NCBI GenBank assembly: GCA_035689115.1
Contig: DASSMA010000074.1
Location: 54,598 to 118,597, forward strand
Origin: JAHFUS01 sp035689115
Lineage (GTDB): Bacteria; Actinomycetota; Acidimicrobiia; Acidimicrobiales; GCA-2861595
DNA length: 64,000 nt
Direction of reading: 5' to 3'
A program made the position numbers and the translations under genes. Position 1 is the first letter of the stretch. Each line of letters begins with the position of its first letter. Positions 9,344-17,009 of the stretch are shown here, in pieces. Under the pieces are notes generated by a model. The model had not been told where the DNA came from, searched no databases, and worked only from the letters and a program-made list of their open reading frames with translations.

Positions 9344-10921
9344 GTGGTGACCTCGGGCGCTCGGCGGCGCTGGGTGCTGGCGGCGGGCGTCGCCCTGTCG
9401 GCCCTTCCGACCGGCCTTCCGCCGGCCGGCGCCGTCGCTCCGGCTCCCGCCCCCGACGACCCGCTGTTCGCCAGGCAGTGGAACCTCGCCATGATCCAGC
9501 TTCCCCGGGCGTGGTCGGTGTCCGACGGCACGGGCGCCACGGTGGCCCTGCTCGACACCGGTGTGGCCTACGAGGATTACGACGACGGCGCCCGACAGTA
9601 CTTCCGGGCGCCCGACCTGGCCGGCACCCGCTTCGTCGCCGGTTGGGACTTCGTCGACGGCGACGCCCACCCCGACGACTCCCTCAACGACCGGTATCCC
9701 GAGGAGCCGGCCCACGGCACCCACAAGGCGTCGATCATCGCCGAGACCACGGGGAACGGCATCGGGGCGGCAGGCGTGGCGCCGGGGGCGGCCATCATGC
9801 CGGTCCGGGTCCTCGACACGGGTGGCAACGCCGACGACCAGCGGGTCGCCGCCGGCCTGCGCTTCGCCGTGGACCACGGCGCCCAGGTCGTCAACATCAG
9901 CATCGCCGGCCCGCGGACCCCGGCGCTGGCCGCCGCCGTGCAGTACGCGGCGGCCAAGGGCGTCACCATGGTGGCGGCCAGCGGCAACGGGCTGGCCGGC
10001 CAGCCCCAGGTCGACTACCCGGCCGCCTACCCCGAGGTGATCGCCGTCGGCGCCGTGCGCCGCGACCGCACGCCGGCGCCCTACGCCAACTACGGCGACG
10101 CCCTCGACCTGGTGGCGCCGGGCGGCGACACGGCGGCCGACCCGAAGAACGGCGGGATCCGCCAGCAGAGCTTCGTGGGGACACCCGACGGGTTCTGCTA
10201 CTGCCAAGTGGACGGCACGTCGGCCGCCGCCCCCCACGTGGCCGGCGTTGCCGCCCTGCTGGTCGCCTCCGGGCTGGCCCGCACGCCCGACCAGGTCCGC
10301 CACGCCCTGGAGTCCTCGGCCCTCGACCTCGGCCCGCCCGGCTGGGACCCCATCTACGGCCATGGCCTGGTGCAGGCGGCCGGCGCCCTGGCGGCGGCCT
10401 CCGCCGCTTCGGCGGACCTCTCCGTCACCGTGCCCGACGGCTCCTCCACCCTCGTCGTGCACAACGCCGGGCCCGCTCCCGCCACCGGCGTGGTCGTCTC
10501 GGACCGCCTGGGGCCCGGCGCCACGGTGGGCGCCGCCCGGCCGGCGCAGGGGTCGTGCCAGCCTGCGGGAGACCGGCTGACCTGCTCGCTCGGAGACCTG
10601 GCCGTGGGTGCCACCGTCCGGGTGGAGGTGGACGGCACGGTGCCGGCGGCCGGCGCCGTGCACCACCGGGCGTCGGTCCGGGGCGACCAGGGCGACGGCG
10701 TCCGGGCCAACGACACCAGCCCGCCCGGCCGTCCGGTCGCCGCCGGTACGCCGGGTCGTGCGGCCGCCGGGCGGCCCTCGTCCGGCCCGATCCTGGCCGG
10801 CGCCGCCCTGGCGGTGGCCGCGGCCGGCCTGGCCCTCGCCCGCCGCCGGCGGAGGGACGCGCCGGCGCCGGCGCCCGCCGCCGCGGGCCGGGCGGTGGCT
10901 GCGGGGCGGAGCCGGCGATGA
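9344..10921 (+). CDS. Subtilisin-family (S8) serine protease, membrane-anchored
   Basis: A 525-residue secreted subtilase. The catalytic triad is visible: Asp71 in ALLDTGVAYE, His124 in HGTHKAS, Ser293 in DGTSAAAPH, with the oxyanion Asn215 in AASGNG. A twin-arginine-like signal (ARRRWVLAAGVALS) precedes it. No long propeptide separates signal and protease. A DUF11-like beta domain follows (~residues 365-465), then a C-terminal transmembrane helix with Arg-rich tail. I start it at GTG 9344, 13 bases after the sialidase-like gene; an ATG at 9272 would overlap that gene by 59 bases. The 3' end overlaps an in-frame ATG of the next subtilase (ATGA). Confidence 0.85.
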   Translation: MVTSGARRRWVLAAGVALSALPTGLPPAGAVAPAPAPDDPLFARQWNLAMIQLPRAWSVSDGTGATVALLDTGVAYEDYDDGARQYFRAPDLAGTRFVAGWDFVDGDAHPDDSLNDRYPEEPAHGTHKASIIAETTGNGIGAAGVAPGAAIMPVRVLDTGGNADDQRVAAGLRFAVDHGAQVVNISIAGPRTPALAAAVQYAAAKGVTMVAASGNGLAGQPQVDYPAAYPEVIAVGAVRRDRTPAPYANYGDALDLVAPGGDTAADPKNGGIRQQSFVGTPDGFCYCQVDGTSAAAPHVAGVAALLVASGLARTPDQVRHALESSALDLGPPGWDPIYGHGLVQAAGALAAASAASADLSVTVPDGSSTLVVHNAGPAPATGVVVSDRLGPGATVGAARPAQGSCQPAGDRLTCSLGDLAVGATVRVEVDGTVPAAGAVHHRASVRGDQGDGVRANDTSPPGRPVAAGTPGRAAAGRPSSGPILAGAALAVAAAGLALARRRRRDAPAPAPAAAGRAVAAGRSRR

Positions 10922-11019
10922 GGGGCGAGGAGTGGGCCCGGCCGCCCTCCGGGTATGGTCGGCGTTGGCCAGGCCGGCGACCGTGGGGAGCCGCCGGTGG
11001 CGCCGAGTCGAGGGGAGTC

Positions 11020-13515
11020 ATGGTCGTCCTGCAGCACCGCCGCCGCCGCCCCGTCCGCGCTGCCGGCGCCCTGCTGGTCGCCGTGCTCCTGCTGCTCGGC
11101 GCACCGGCCGGGGCCTCCGTCGCGCCTGCCGGTGGCCCCAGGCTGTCGGGCCGCCTCGTGCTGCACTTCGCCCCCCGGGCCGACGAGGCGGCCCAGCGGG
11201 GTGTGCTGCAGCGCTTCGGCCTGCGGGCCGGGCGCCGGGTGGGGGGCCTCGGCGAAGCGGTCATGAGCGTGACGGCCCGCCACCCGGTCAGCCGCGGCGC
11301 CCTCCTGGCCGACCCGGCGGTGGCGGAGGCGGCGCCCGAGGCGGTGTTCCACGCCGCCGCCGCCAACCCGAACGACGGGTCGTTCCCCCTCCAGTACAAC
11401 CTCCGGCTCATCCAGGTGCCGGCGGCGTGGGACGTCTCCACCGGCGCCGGAGCCACCGTCGCCGTGCTGGACAGCGGCGTGGCCTACCGGGACGCCACGT
11501 CCGGTGGCCTGCCGTACCCCCAGGCCAAGGATCTGGCAGGCACCGCCTTTGTCCCCGGGTACGACATCGTCTCCAACGACGACCAGCCCATCGACGAGCT
11601 GTCCGATTACGACTCCGCCAATCCGAATTCGGGCACGCACGGGACCTCGATCGCCACTGTCATCGCCGCCACCACCAACAACGGGATCGGCGGGGCGGCG
11701 GTCGCCCCGGGCGTGGCCGTCATGCCGGTGCGGGTCCTGGCCCGCGACCAGGGCACCGGCGAGTACGTGGGCACGGACATCGACATCGCCAACGGCATCA
11801 TCTGGGCCGTCGACCACGGCGCCAACGTCATCAACATGAGCTTCACCGCCTACTCGCTCCCCACCGCCACCAGGGACGCCGTGGCCTACGCGGCGGCCAA
11901 CGGCGTCACGATGGTGGCCGCCGCCGGCAACGACCCGGCCCTGCACGTCGGCTGGCCGGCACGGTTCCCCGACGTCATCTCCGTCGGCGCGGTGGACTCC
12001 ACCAAGGCCTCGACGTTCGCCACCGGGCAGGACCTGGGCGACATCGACCTGGTGGCGCCCGGCGGCACCCTCGCGGTCCCGGACATCGTCGGTGAGACCG
12101 TCTTCCCGGATAACCTCGGGCTGCCCAAAACCGAGTTTTACAACTTCGCCGGCACGTCGTACTCGGCCGCCGAGGTGTCGGGGGTCGCCGGCCTGCTGCT
12201 GGGACCGGGCTACGCCCGCACGCCGGCCCAGGTCCGGGACTTCCTCACCCAGACGGCCGAGGACCTGGGCTCGCCGGGCCAGGACACCACCTACGGGTGG
12301 GGTCTGGTCCAGGCCCGGGCCGCCCTCGACCTGGCCGCCTCGCGGGCGGCCGACGTCTCGGTGGCGGCCACCGGTACCCCGTCGAACGTCGCGGTCGGCG
12401 ACACCGTCACCTACACGGCGACGGTCTCCAACGCCGGCCCGGCGTCGGCCACCGCCGTCACCCTCGCCGACTACCTCCCCTCGGGCCGGGCCACCACAGC
12501 TACCTCGAGCCAGGGCACCTGCTCGACGGCCGGGGCCGCCGTCACGTGCCAGCTCGGAGGGCTGGCGGTGGGGGCGAGTGCCACGGTGGTCGTCACCGCC
12601 GTGCCGGGCGCGGCCGGCTCGTTCGCCAGCACCTTCGCCGTCTCGCGCGCCGAGGGGGACGGGAACCGAGGCAACGACGCCGCCACGGTGACCACCTCGG
12701 TCGGTGCCGAGGTCATCGCCCCGCCGGCCGTCCCACCGGGCAAGGACGCGCCGCCGCCGCCCGGGAGTGGCTACTGGCTGGTGGCGTCCGACGGGGGCGT
12801 CTTCTCCTTCGGCGGGGCCCGGTTCCTCGGCTCCACCGGCACCGTCCGGCTCAACCAGCCCATCGTCACCGCCATGCGCACGCCGAGCGGCGACGGCTAC
12901 TGGCTGGTGGCCTCCGACGGCGGCGTGTTCGCCTTCGGCGACGCGCGGTTCCTCGGCTCCACCGGCGACCTGCGCCTCAACCGCCCCATCGTGGCCGCCA
13001 TGGCCACGCCCACGGGGAACGGCTACTGGCTCGTCGCCTCGGACGGGGGCGTGTTCGCCTTCGGCGACGCCCGGTTCCTCGGCTCCACCGGCGCCATCGC
13101 TCTCACCCAGCCCATGGCGGCCGCCGCCCCGTCCCCGACCGGCAACGGCTACTGGCTCGTCGCCTCCGACGGAGGCGTGTTCGCCTTCGGCGACGCCCGC
13201 TACCTCGGCTCCACCGGGCGCATCCGGCTCACCCAGCCGGTCGTCGCCGCCGCCGCCCTGCCGACGGGGAACGGCTACTGGCTGGTCGCCGCCGACGGCG
13301 GCGTGTTCGCCTTCGGCCTGGCCCGCTACTTCGGTTCCACCGGGAGCATCCGCCTCAGCCGCCCGATCACCTCCGCCGCTCCGGCGCCGGACGGCGACGG
13401 CTACTGGCTGGTGGCCTCCGACGGCGGCGTGTTCGCCTTCGGCTCGGCCCGCTTTCACGGCTCCACCGGCGCCATGACCCTCAACCAGCCGGTCACCGCC
13501 ATGGCGCCCCGATGA
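11020..13515 (+). CDS. Subtilisin-family (S8) serine protease with DUF11-like domain and six C-terminal 42-residue repeats
   Basis: An 831-residue secreted protease. It has a signal peptide (residues 1-31), then a short prodomain-like region (~35-115). The peptidase S8 domain has Asp151 in VLDSGVAY, His207 in HGTSIAT and Ser380 in GTSYSAAE. A CARDB/DUF11-like domain (VGDTVTYTATVSNAGPASAT) follows, then six 42-residue repeats from residue 584 to the end, each with GYWLVASDGGVFAFG. The Ala residues after Ser380 differ from the usual GTSMAxPH; there is no Pro-His after the catalytic Ser. The chosen ATG follows AGGGGAG and gives a clean signal peptide; an upstream in-frame ATG at 10918 overlaps the previous stop. 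Confidence 0.85.
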   Translation: MVVLQHRRRRPVRAAGALLVAVLLLLGAPAGASVAPAGGPRLSGRLVLHFAPRADEAAQRGVLQRFGLRAGRRVGGLGEAVMSVTARHPVSRGALLADPAVAEAAPEAVFHAAAANPNDGSFPLQYNLRLIQVPAAWDVSTGAGATVAVLDSGVAYRDATSGGLPYPQAKDLAGTAFVPGYDIVSNDDQPIDELSDYDSANPNSGTHGTSIATVIAATTNNGIGGAAVAPGVAVMPVRVLARDQGTGEYVGTDIDIANGIIWAVDHGANVINMSFTAYSLPTATRDAVAYAAANGVTMVAAAGNDPALHVGWPARFPDVISVGAVDSTKASTFATGQDLGDIDLVAPGGTLAVPDIVGETVFPDNLGLPKTEFYNFAGTSYSAAEVSGVAGLLLGPGYARTPAQVRDFLTQTAEDLGSPGQDTTYGWGLVQARAALDLAASRAADVSVAATGTPSNVAVGDTVTYTATVSNAGPASATAVTLADYLPSGRATTATSSQGTCSTAGAAVTCQLGGLAVGASATVVVTAVPGAAGSFASTFAVSRAEGDGNRGNDAATVTTSVGAEVIAPPAVPPGKDAPPPPGSGYWLVASDGGVFSFGGARFLGSTGTVRLNQPIVTAMRTPSGDGYWLVASDGGVFAFGDARFLGSTGDLRLNRPIVAAMATPTGNGYWLVASDGGVFAFGDARFLGSTGAIALTQPMAAAAPSPTGNGYWLVASDGGVFAFGDARYLGSTGRIRLTQPVVAAAALPTGNGYWLVAADGGVFAFGLARYFGSTGSIRLSRPITSAAPAPDGDGYWLVASDGGVFAFGSARFHGSTGAMTLNQPVTAMAPR
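12769..13512 (+). repeat. Six 126-base repeats encoding GYWLVASDGGVFAFGDA modules
   Basis: Six head-to-tail copies of a 42-codon unit at the end of the second subtilase. The most conserved core is GYWLVASDGGVFAFG, followed by a variable FLGSTG turn and a LNQP segment. The same unit ends the proteins at 17010 and 45305, again in six copies. Confidence 0.9.
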
Positions 13516-13596
13516 CGAGGGGCCGCTCTCAGGCCGGACCCGGCGCGTGTGGTGAATGCTGTGCCGTCGACGTTCCCTCACTGGAGGCCGCTGGCG

Positions 13597-15249
13597 ATGC
13601 CCTCATCTGACGATCCGGCCGGCACCGGGACGGCTCCCCGCCCGCGCGGGCGCTCGCGCCTGCCCGCCGCGCTCGGTGCGGCGCTCGTGCTGCTCGGGGT
13701 CGGTGCCTGGCTCGTCGGAGCCGCCGCACCCCGCGCCCGGGAGAGGGCGGTGGGCGGCAACCTCCCCGTCGCAACCGGCGCCACCGACGAACAGGACATG
13801 TCGGCCAACAACTCCCCGAGCATCGCCCGTAGCCCCGTCGACGCCCGGCGCCTGGCGGTCGTCAACCGCGTCGACCTCCCGTTGTTCTCGTGCGCGGTGA
13901 ACGTCTCTGCGGACGGCGGGGGGACGTGGACGCCGAGCACCATCCCGTTCCCCGAGGGCGAGGAGCTGCCCGCCCGGTGCTTCGCCCCCGACCTCGCCTT
14001 CGGTGCCGACGGGACCCTCTACGTGAGCTTCGTCACCCTCATCGGCGAGGGCAACACGCCGAATGCGGCGTGGACGGTGTCCTCGGGCGACGGCGGCCGC
14101 ACGTTCTCCACCCCGCGGAAGGCGCTCGGGCCCCTGGCCTTCCAGGTTCGGATCGCCGCCGACCCCACCGTGGCCGGGCGCATCCACCTGTCCTGGCTCC
14201 AGGCGGCCGAGGTGGCGCTGTTCCAGTTCCCCACCACCGGCAATCCCGTGCTGTCGATGCGGTCCGACGACGGAGGTACCACGTGGGGCCCGCACGTGCG
14301 GGTGAGCCCGGCCGAGCGGGCCCGGGTGGTGGCGCCGTCCATCGTCACCGGTCCGGATGGCCTCGTCCTCGTCCTCTACCTCGACCTCCTGGACGACCGC
14401 CTCGACTACGCCGGGGCGCACGCCGGCCGGGGGGGCGATCCCTACCCCGGCCGCTGGTCGCTGGTGGTCGGTCGCTCGACGGACGGCGGGGCCACCTTCC
14501 GGTCGGCCGAGGTCGACCGGGACATCGTGCCGTGGGAACGGTTCATCGTGTTCTTCCCGCCCACGCCGTCCATCGCCACGGACCCGTCCGGCCGGCGGGT
14601 GTACGTCGCCTTCCACGACGCCCGGCTCGGGGATGCCGACGTCTGGCTGTGGGCGTCCGACGACGGTGGCCGGACCTTCGGCGCCCGCCGGCGGGTGAAC
14701 GACACCGCCCGCAAGGACGGCACCGCCCAGTACCTGCCGCGGATCGCAGTGGCACCCGACGGCCGGGTCGACGTGGTGTACTACGACCGCCGGGCGGACC
14801 GGAAGGACCTCATGAACGAGGTCTCGCTCCAGTCGTCGGGGGACCTCGGCCGGTCCTTCGGGCCCCGCGTCCGCCTGAGCGACCGGTCGTTCAGCTCCCG
14901 GATCGGGTTCGGCGCGTTTCGCGAGATGCCCGACCTGGGCAGCCGCCTGGCGGTGACCTCGACCGACCGGCGGGCACTCGCCCTGTGGGCCGACACCCGA
15001 GCGGGCACGGCGTCGTTGCCGAAGCAGGTCCTCGCCCGCCAGGTCGTGGCCTTCGCCCCCGGCTCGGCATGGCGGACGCCCCTTCGCGTGGGGGGCGGCG
15101 TGCTGGTCCTCGCCGGCCTGGTCGCCTTCGTCGCCGGGCTGCGACCCCGACGGCCCGACCCCACCGAAGACGACGAGGACGACGTTCCCGTCGAGGCCAC
15201 CGGCCGCCGGGCACCGCTGGAGGCGAACGCGGTGGCCGATGAGGGCTGA
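13597..15249 (+). CDS. Sialidase-like (Asp-box) membrane protein, paralogue 2
   Basis: A 550-residue paralogue of the proteins at 7738 and 50058. An N-terminal Pro/Arg-rich stretch leads into a hydrophobic segment (LGAALVLLGVGAWLVGAAA). The ANNSP-ARSP segment and multiple Asp-boxes (SADGGGTW, SDDGGTTW, STDGGATF, SDDGGRTF) follow. A C-terminal transmembrane helix and a strongly acidic tail (TEDDEDD) close the protein. The Asp-boxes point to a sialidase/BNR propeller; function beyond that is not established. ATG 13597 is preceded by GGAGG nine bases upstream; a GTG at 13549 is an alternative. It overlaps the next gene by 11 bases, so the two are probably co-translated. Confidence 0.8.
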   Translation: MPSSDDPAGTGTAPRPRGRSRLPAALGAALVLLGVGAWLVGAAAPRARERAVGGNLPVATGATDEQDMSANNSPSIARSPVDARRLAVVNRVDLPLFSCAVNVSADGGGTWTPSTIPFPEGEELPARCFAPDLAFGADGTLYVSFVTLIGEGNTPNAAWTVSSGDGGRTFSTPRKALGPLAFQVRIAADPTVAGRIHLSWLQAAEVALFQFPTTGNPVLSMRSDDGGTTWGPHVRVSPAERARVVAPSIVTGPDGLVLVLYLDLLDDRLDYAGAHAGRGGDPYPGRWSLVVGRSTDGGATFRSAEVDRDIVPWERFIVFFPPTPSIATDPSGRRVYVAFHDARLGDADVWLWASDDGGRTFGARRRVNDTARKDGTAQYLPRIAVAPDGRVDVVYYDRRADRKDLMNEVSLQSSGDLGRSFGPRVRLSDRSFSSRIGFGAFREMPDLGSRLAVTSTDRRALALWADTRAGTASLPKQVLARQVVAFAPGSAWRTPLRVGGGVLVLAGLVAFVAGLRPRRPDPTEDDEDDVPVEATGRRAPLEANAVADEG

Positions 15250-15829
15250 CCGGCGCGGGCCGGTGACTGCCCGGCGGCTGCGCCGGGCCGCGCTCGGCGC
15301 CGCGATGCTGGCCCCGCTCGCCGGGGCCACCTCGCCGGCTGCCGCCCATACCTGCGCCTTGCCCTCCAACGTGAAACTGGGCAAGGTCACGGAGGTGGGC
15401 GTCCGGGTCGGCGCCGAGACGTCGCCGGTCGTCGCCGTCGACATCCACGTCCCGGACGGCTTCCGGCTCGACCGCCCCGTGGCCCTCGCCGGCTGGCAGG
15501 CCGAGCGCCACGGCTCCACCGTCACCTACCGGTCCACCGACGACCGGATCCTGCCGTTCGGCTGCTCGCAGTTCCAGCTAGCGGGGAAGGCCACCGCCCG
15601 GGGCACGCTCGTGTTCACCGTCGTCGCCCACGCCGACGACGGCTCCGAGTTGCGCTACGACAGTGCCGACCCGAAGGACGAGAACGCCGCCCAGCTGGTG
15701 TATGCCCGCCGCTCGGGAGGCGGCGGCCTCGGGTCGGTCGCAGTGTGGGCCGTGCCCGCCCTGCTCGTCGCCGGCGGGGTGGCGGTCGCCGCCGGCCGTC
15801 GGCGACCGGCCCCTCCGAAGGGCGAGTAG
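15239..15829 (+). CDS. YcnI/DUF1775-like exported protein with C-terminal anchor
   Basis: A 196-residue protein. It has a signal peptide ending TSPAAA with His immediately after (AHTC), as in YcnI-type copper-related proteins whose N-terminal His binds metal. The central part (DIHVPDGFRLDRPVALAGW, then HGSTVTYRSTDD) follows the DUF1775 pattern of a VPDG strand and a GW turn. A C-terminal transmembrane helix and short tail follow. Similarity is seen by eye only, so the family call is tentative. It is the last gene of the 7738-15829 cluster. Confidence 0.6.
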   Translation: MRADRRGPVTARRLRRAALGAAMLAPLAGATSPAAAHTCALPSNVKLGKVTEVGVRVGAETSPVVAVDIHVPDGFRLDRPVALAGWQAERHGSTVTYRSTDDRILPFGCSQFQLAGKATARGTLVFTVVAHADDGSELRYDSADPKDENAAQLVYARRSGGGGLGSVAVWAVPALLVAGGVAVAAGRRRPAPPKGE

Positions 15830-15844
15830 CCGAGGACCGACGCG

Positions 15845-15877
15845 ACGAAGCCCCGCAGCCGGGCTGCGGGGCTTCGT
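15845..15877. terminator. Bidirectional hairpin between convergent genes
   Basis: A near-perfect palindrome, with arms ACGAAGCCCCGCAGCC and GGCTGCGGGGCTTCGT separated by a single base (the terminal pairs must open to form a loop). It lies 16 bases after the plus-strand stop at 15829 and 17 bases before the minus-strand stop at 15894. Its position fits a shared terminator. Confidence 0.75.
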
Positions 15878-15893
15878 TCGGTGCTTCCGAGTG

Positions 15894-16784
15894 CTAGCTG
15901 TCGGCGGTGACCGTCGCCCTGCGGCGGCGGGCCTCGGCGACCCCGAAGCCGGCCAGGGCCACCAGGCCGGCGCCGAGGAGCGCCACGCCGGCCGTCATCG
16001 GGGTGGAGCTGCCGGTCGACTGGACCGGGCCCACCAGGCTCGGGGCCTGGACCTTGCCGTTGGCGAAGCCGCTCCACAGGTCACGGCTCACCGTGGCCGG
16101 TGCCGGTGCGGCGGCCGCCGGAGCGGGCGCAGCCGCCACCGGGGCCGGGGCCGGTGCGGCCGCCGGAGCGGGGGCCACGGCCGGAGCGGTGGCCGGAGCC
16201 GGAGCCGGAGCCGGAACCGGAACCGGCTTGGTTGCGGCTGCGGCCCGGTGCACCGGGGCGACATTGGTTGGCGTGACGACCTGCTGCTCGTCGGCGCTGG
16301 TGGGGTTCACGACCGTCTGGTCGTCCGGGACATCACTCGGGTTCTTGAGAGAGGGCGGGGGAAGCTCCTGCCGCGTCTGGGGCGGCACCACGCTCATGTT
16401 CACCGTGCCGCTGTCGGCGGTGCCGGCCTGGCGGAGCTGGAGCTGGTAGCTGCCGACGGCGAGGTCGGCCGGCAGGTGCACCGTCTTGGAGAACGAGCCG
16501 TCCTGGGCGAGGACGACGGCGCCCAGGGCGAGGGTGGACTTGGTGGCGGTGTTCTGGAGCGAGATCGTGGGCTGCACGGGGGAGTCGGGGTTGAACCCGC
16601 TCAGCGTGGAGTTGTAGTTGCTCCCTCGGACCGTGAAGGTGTCGCCCGCGCTCAACGTCTGCGGGTTCACCGTGAGCGTGGGCATCGGCGTACACGCGAA
16701 CGCCGGCACGGCCAACGCCACGGCGACGGCCGCGACGCCCCCGAATCCTGCGACCCGAGCGAGCCGGGTCCTACCTGTCAGCAT
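15894..16784 (-). CDS. Exported IPT/TIG-like protein with Pro/Ala linker and C-terminal anchor, paralogue 2
   Basis: A 296-residue protein with the same plan as the genes at 6559 and 44223. The signal peptide ends AVPAFA, followed by CTP and an Ig-like domain (LTVNPQTLSAGDTFTVRGSNYN). A long Pro/Ala/Val linker made of repeated APAPA units follows, then a transmembrane helix and an Arg-rich tail (EARRRRATVTADS). A binding or scaffold role on the cell surface is inferred. ATG 16782-16784 has AAGGGACAGGAG just upstream. Confidence 0.75.
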   Translation of the reverse strand: MLTGRTRLARVAGFGGVAAVAVALAVPAFACTPMPTLTVNPQTLSAGDTFTVRGSNYNSTLSGFNPDSPVQPTISLQNTATKSTLALGAVVLAQDGSFSKTVHLPADLAVGSYQLQLRQAGTADSGTVNMSVVPPQTRQELPPPSLKNPSDVPDDQTVVNPTSADEQQVVTPTNVAPVHRAAAATKPVPVPAPAPAPATAPAVAPAPAAAPAPAPVAAAPAPAAAAPAPATVSRDLWSGFANGKVQAPSLVGPVQSTGSSTPMTAGVALLGAGLVALAGFGVAEARRRRATVTADS

Positions 16785-17009
16785 GGCTCCTGTCCCTTCG
16801 CCAGATGCAGTTGCAGATACAGAACTGTGTCGCCCGGGACAATAGCGGCCCGTCGGGCGTTTCACCAGTGTCTGGACAACCAAAATTCTGCTTGTTCGGG
16901 CCATAGCGACGGTACGTGAGCAAATTCTCACCTACCGCGCAACTGTTGCCGGTGGTAGTTTTCATCCGGTCGGAACGCGCCGGTCTGGGGCGGCGTGCGG
17001 AAGGCGGGG
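16785..17009. promoter_or_regulatory. Divergent promoter region
   Basis: 225 bases between the divergent IPT gene and the FG-GAP gene. It holds AGTTGCA at 16809-16815, the palindrome GCAACTGTTGC near 16939-16949, and a short inverted repeat GTGAG/CTCAC at 16916-16931. These are candidate operators. No clear promoter consensus is identified. Confidence 0.35.

Noticed and set aside
9478..11019. Extension of the second subtilase frame by over 500 codons upstream
   Set aside because: It overlaps the first subtilase in another frame; a signal peptide and ribosome binding site mark the true start at 11020.
12769..13512. Regular repeats considered as a CRISPR array or tandem DNA repeat
   Set aside because: The 126-base units are coding, in frame, and conserved at the protein level more than in DNA; no spacers.
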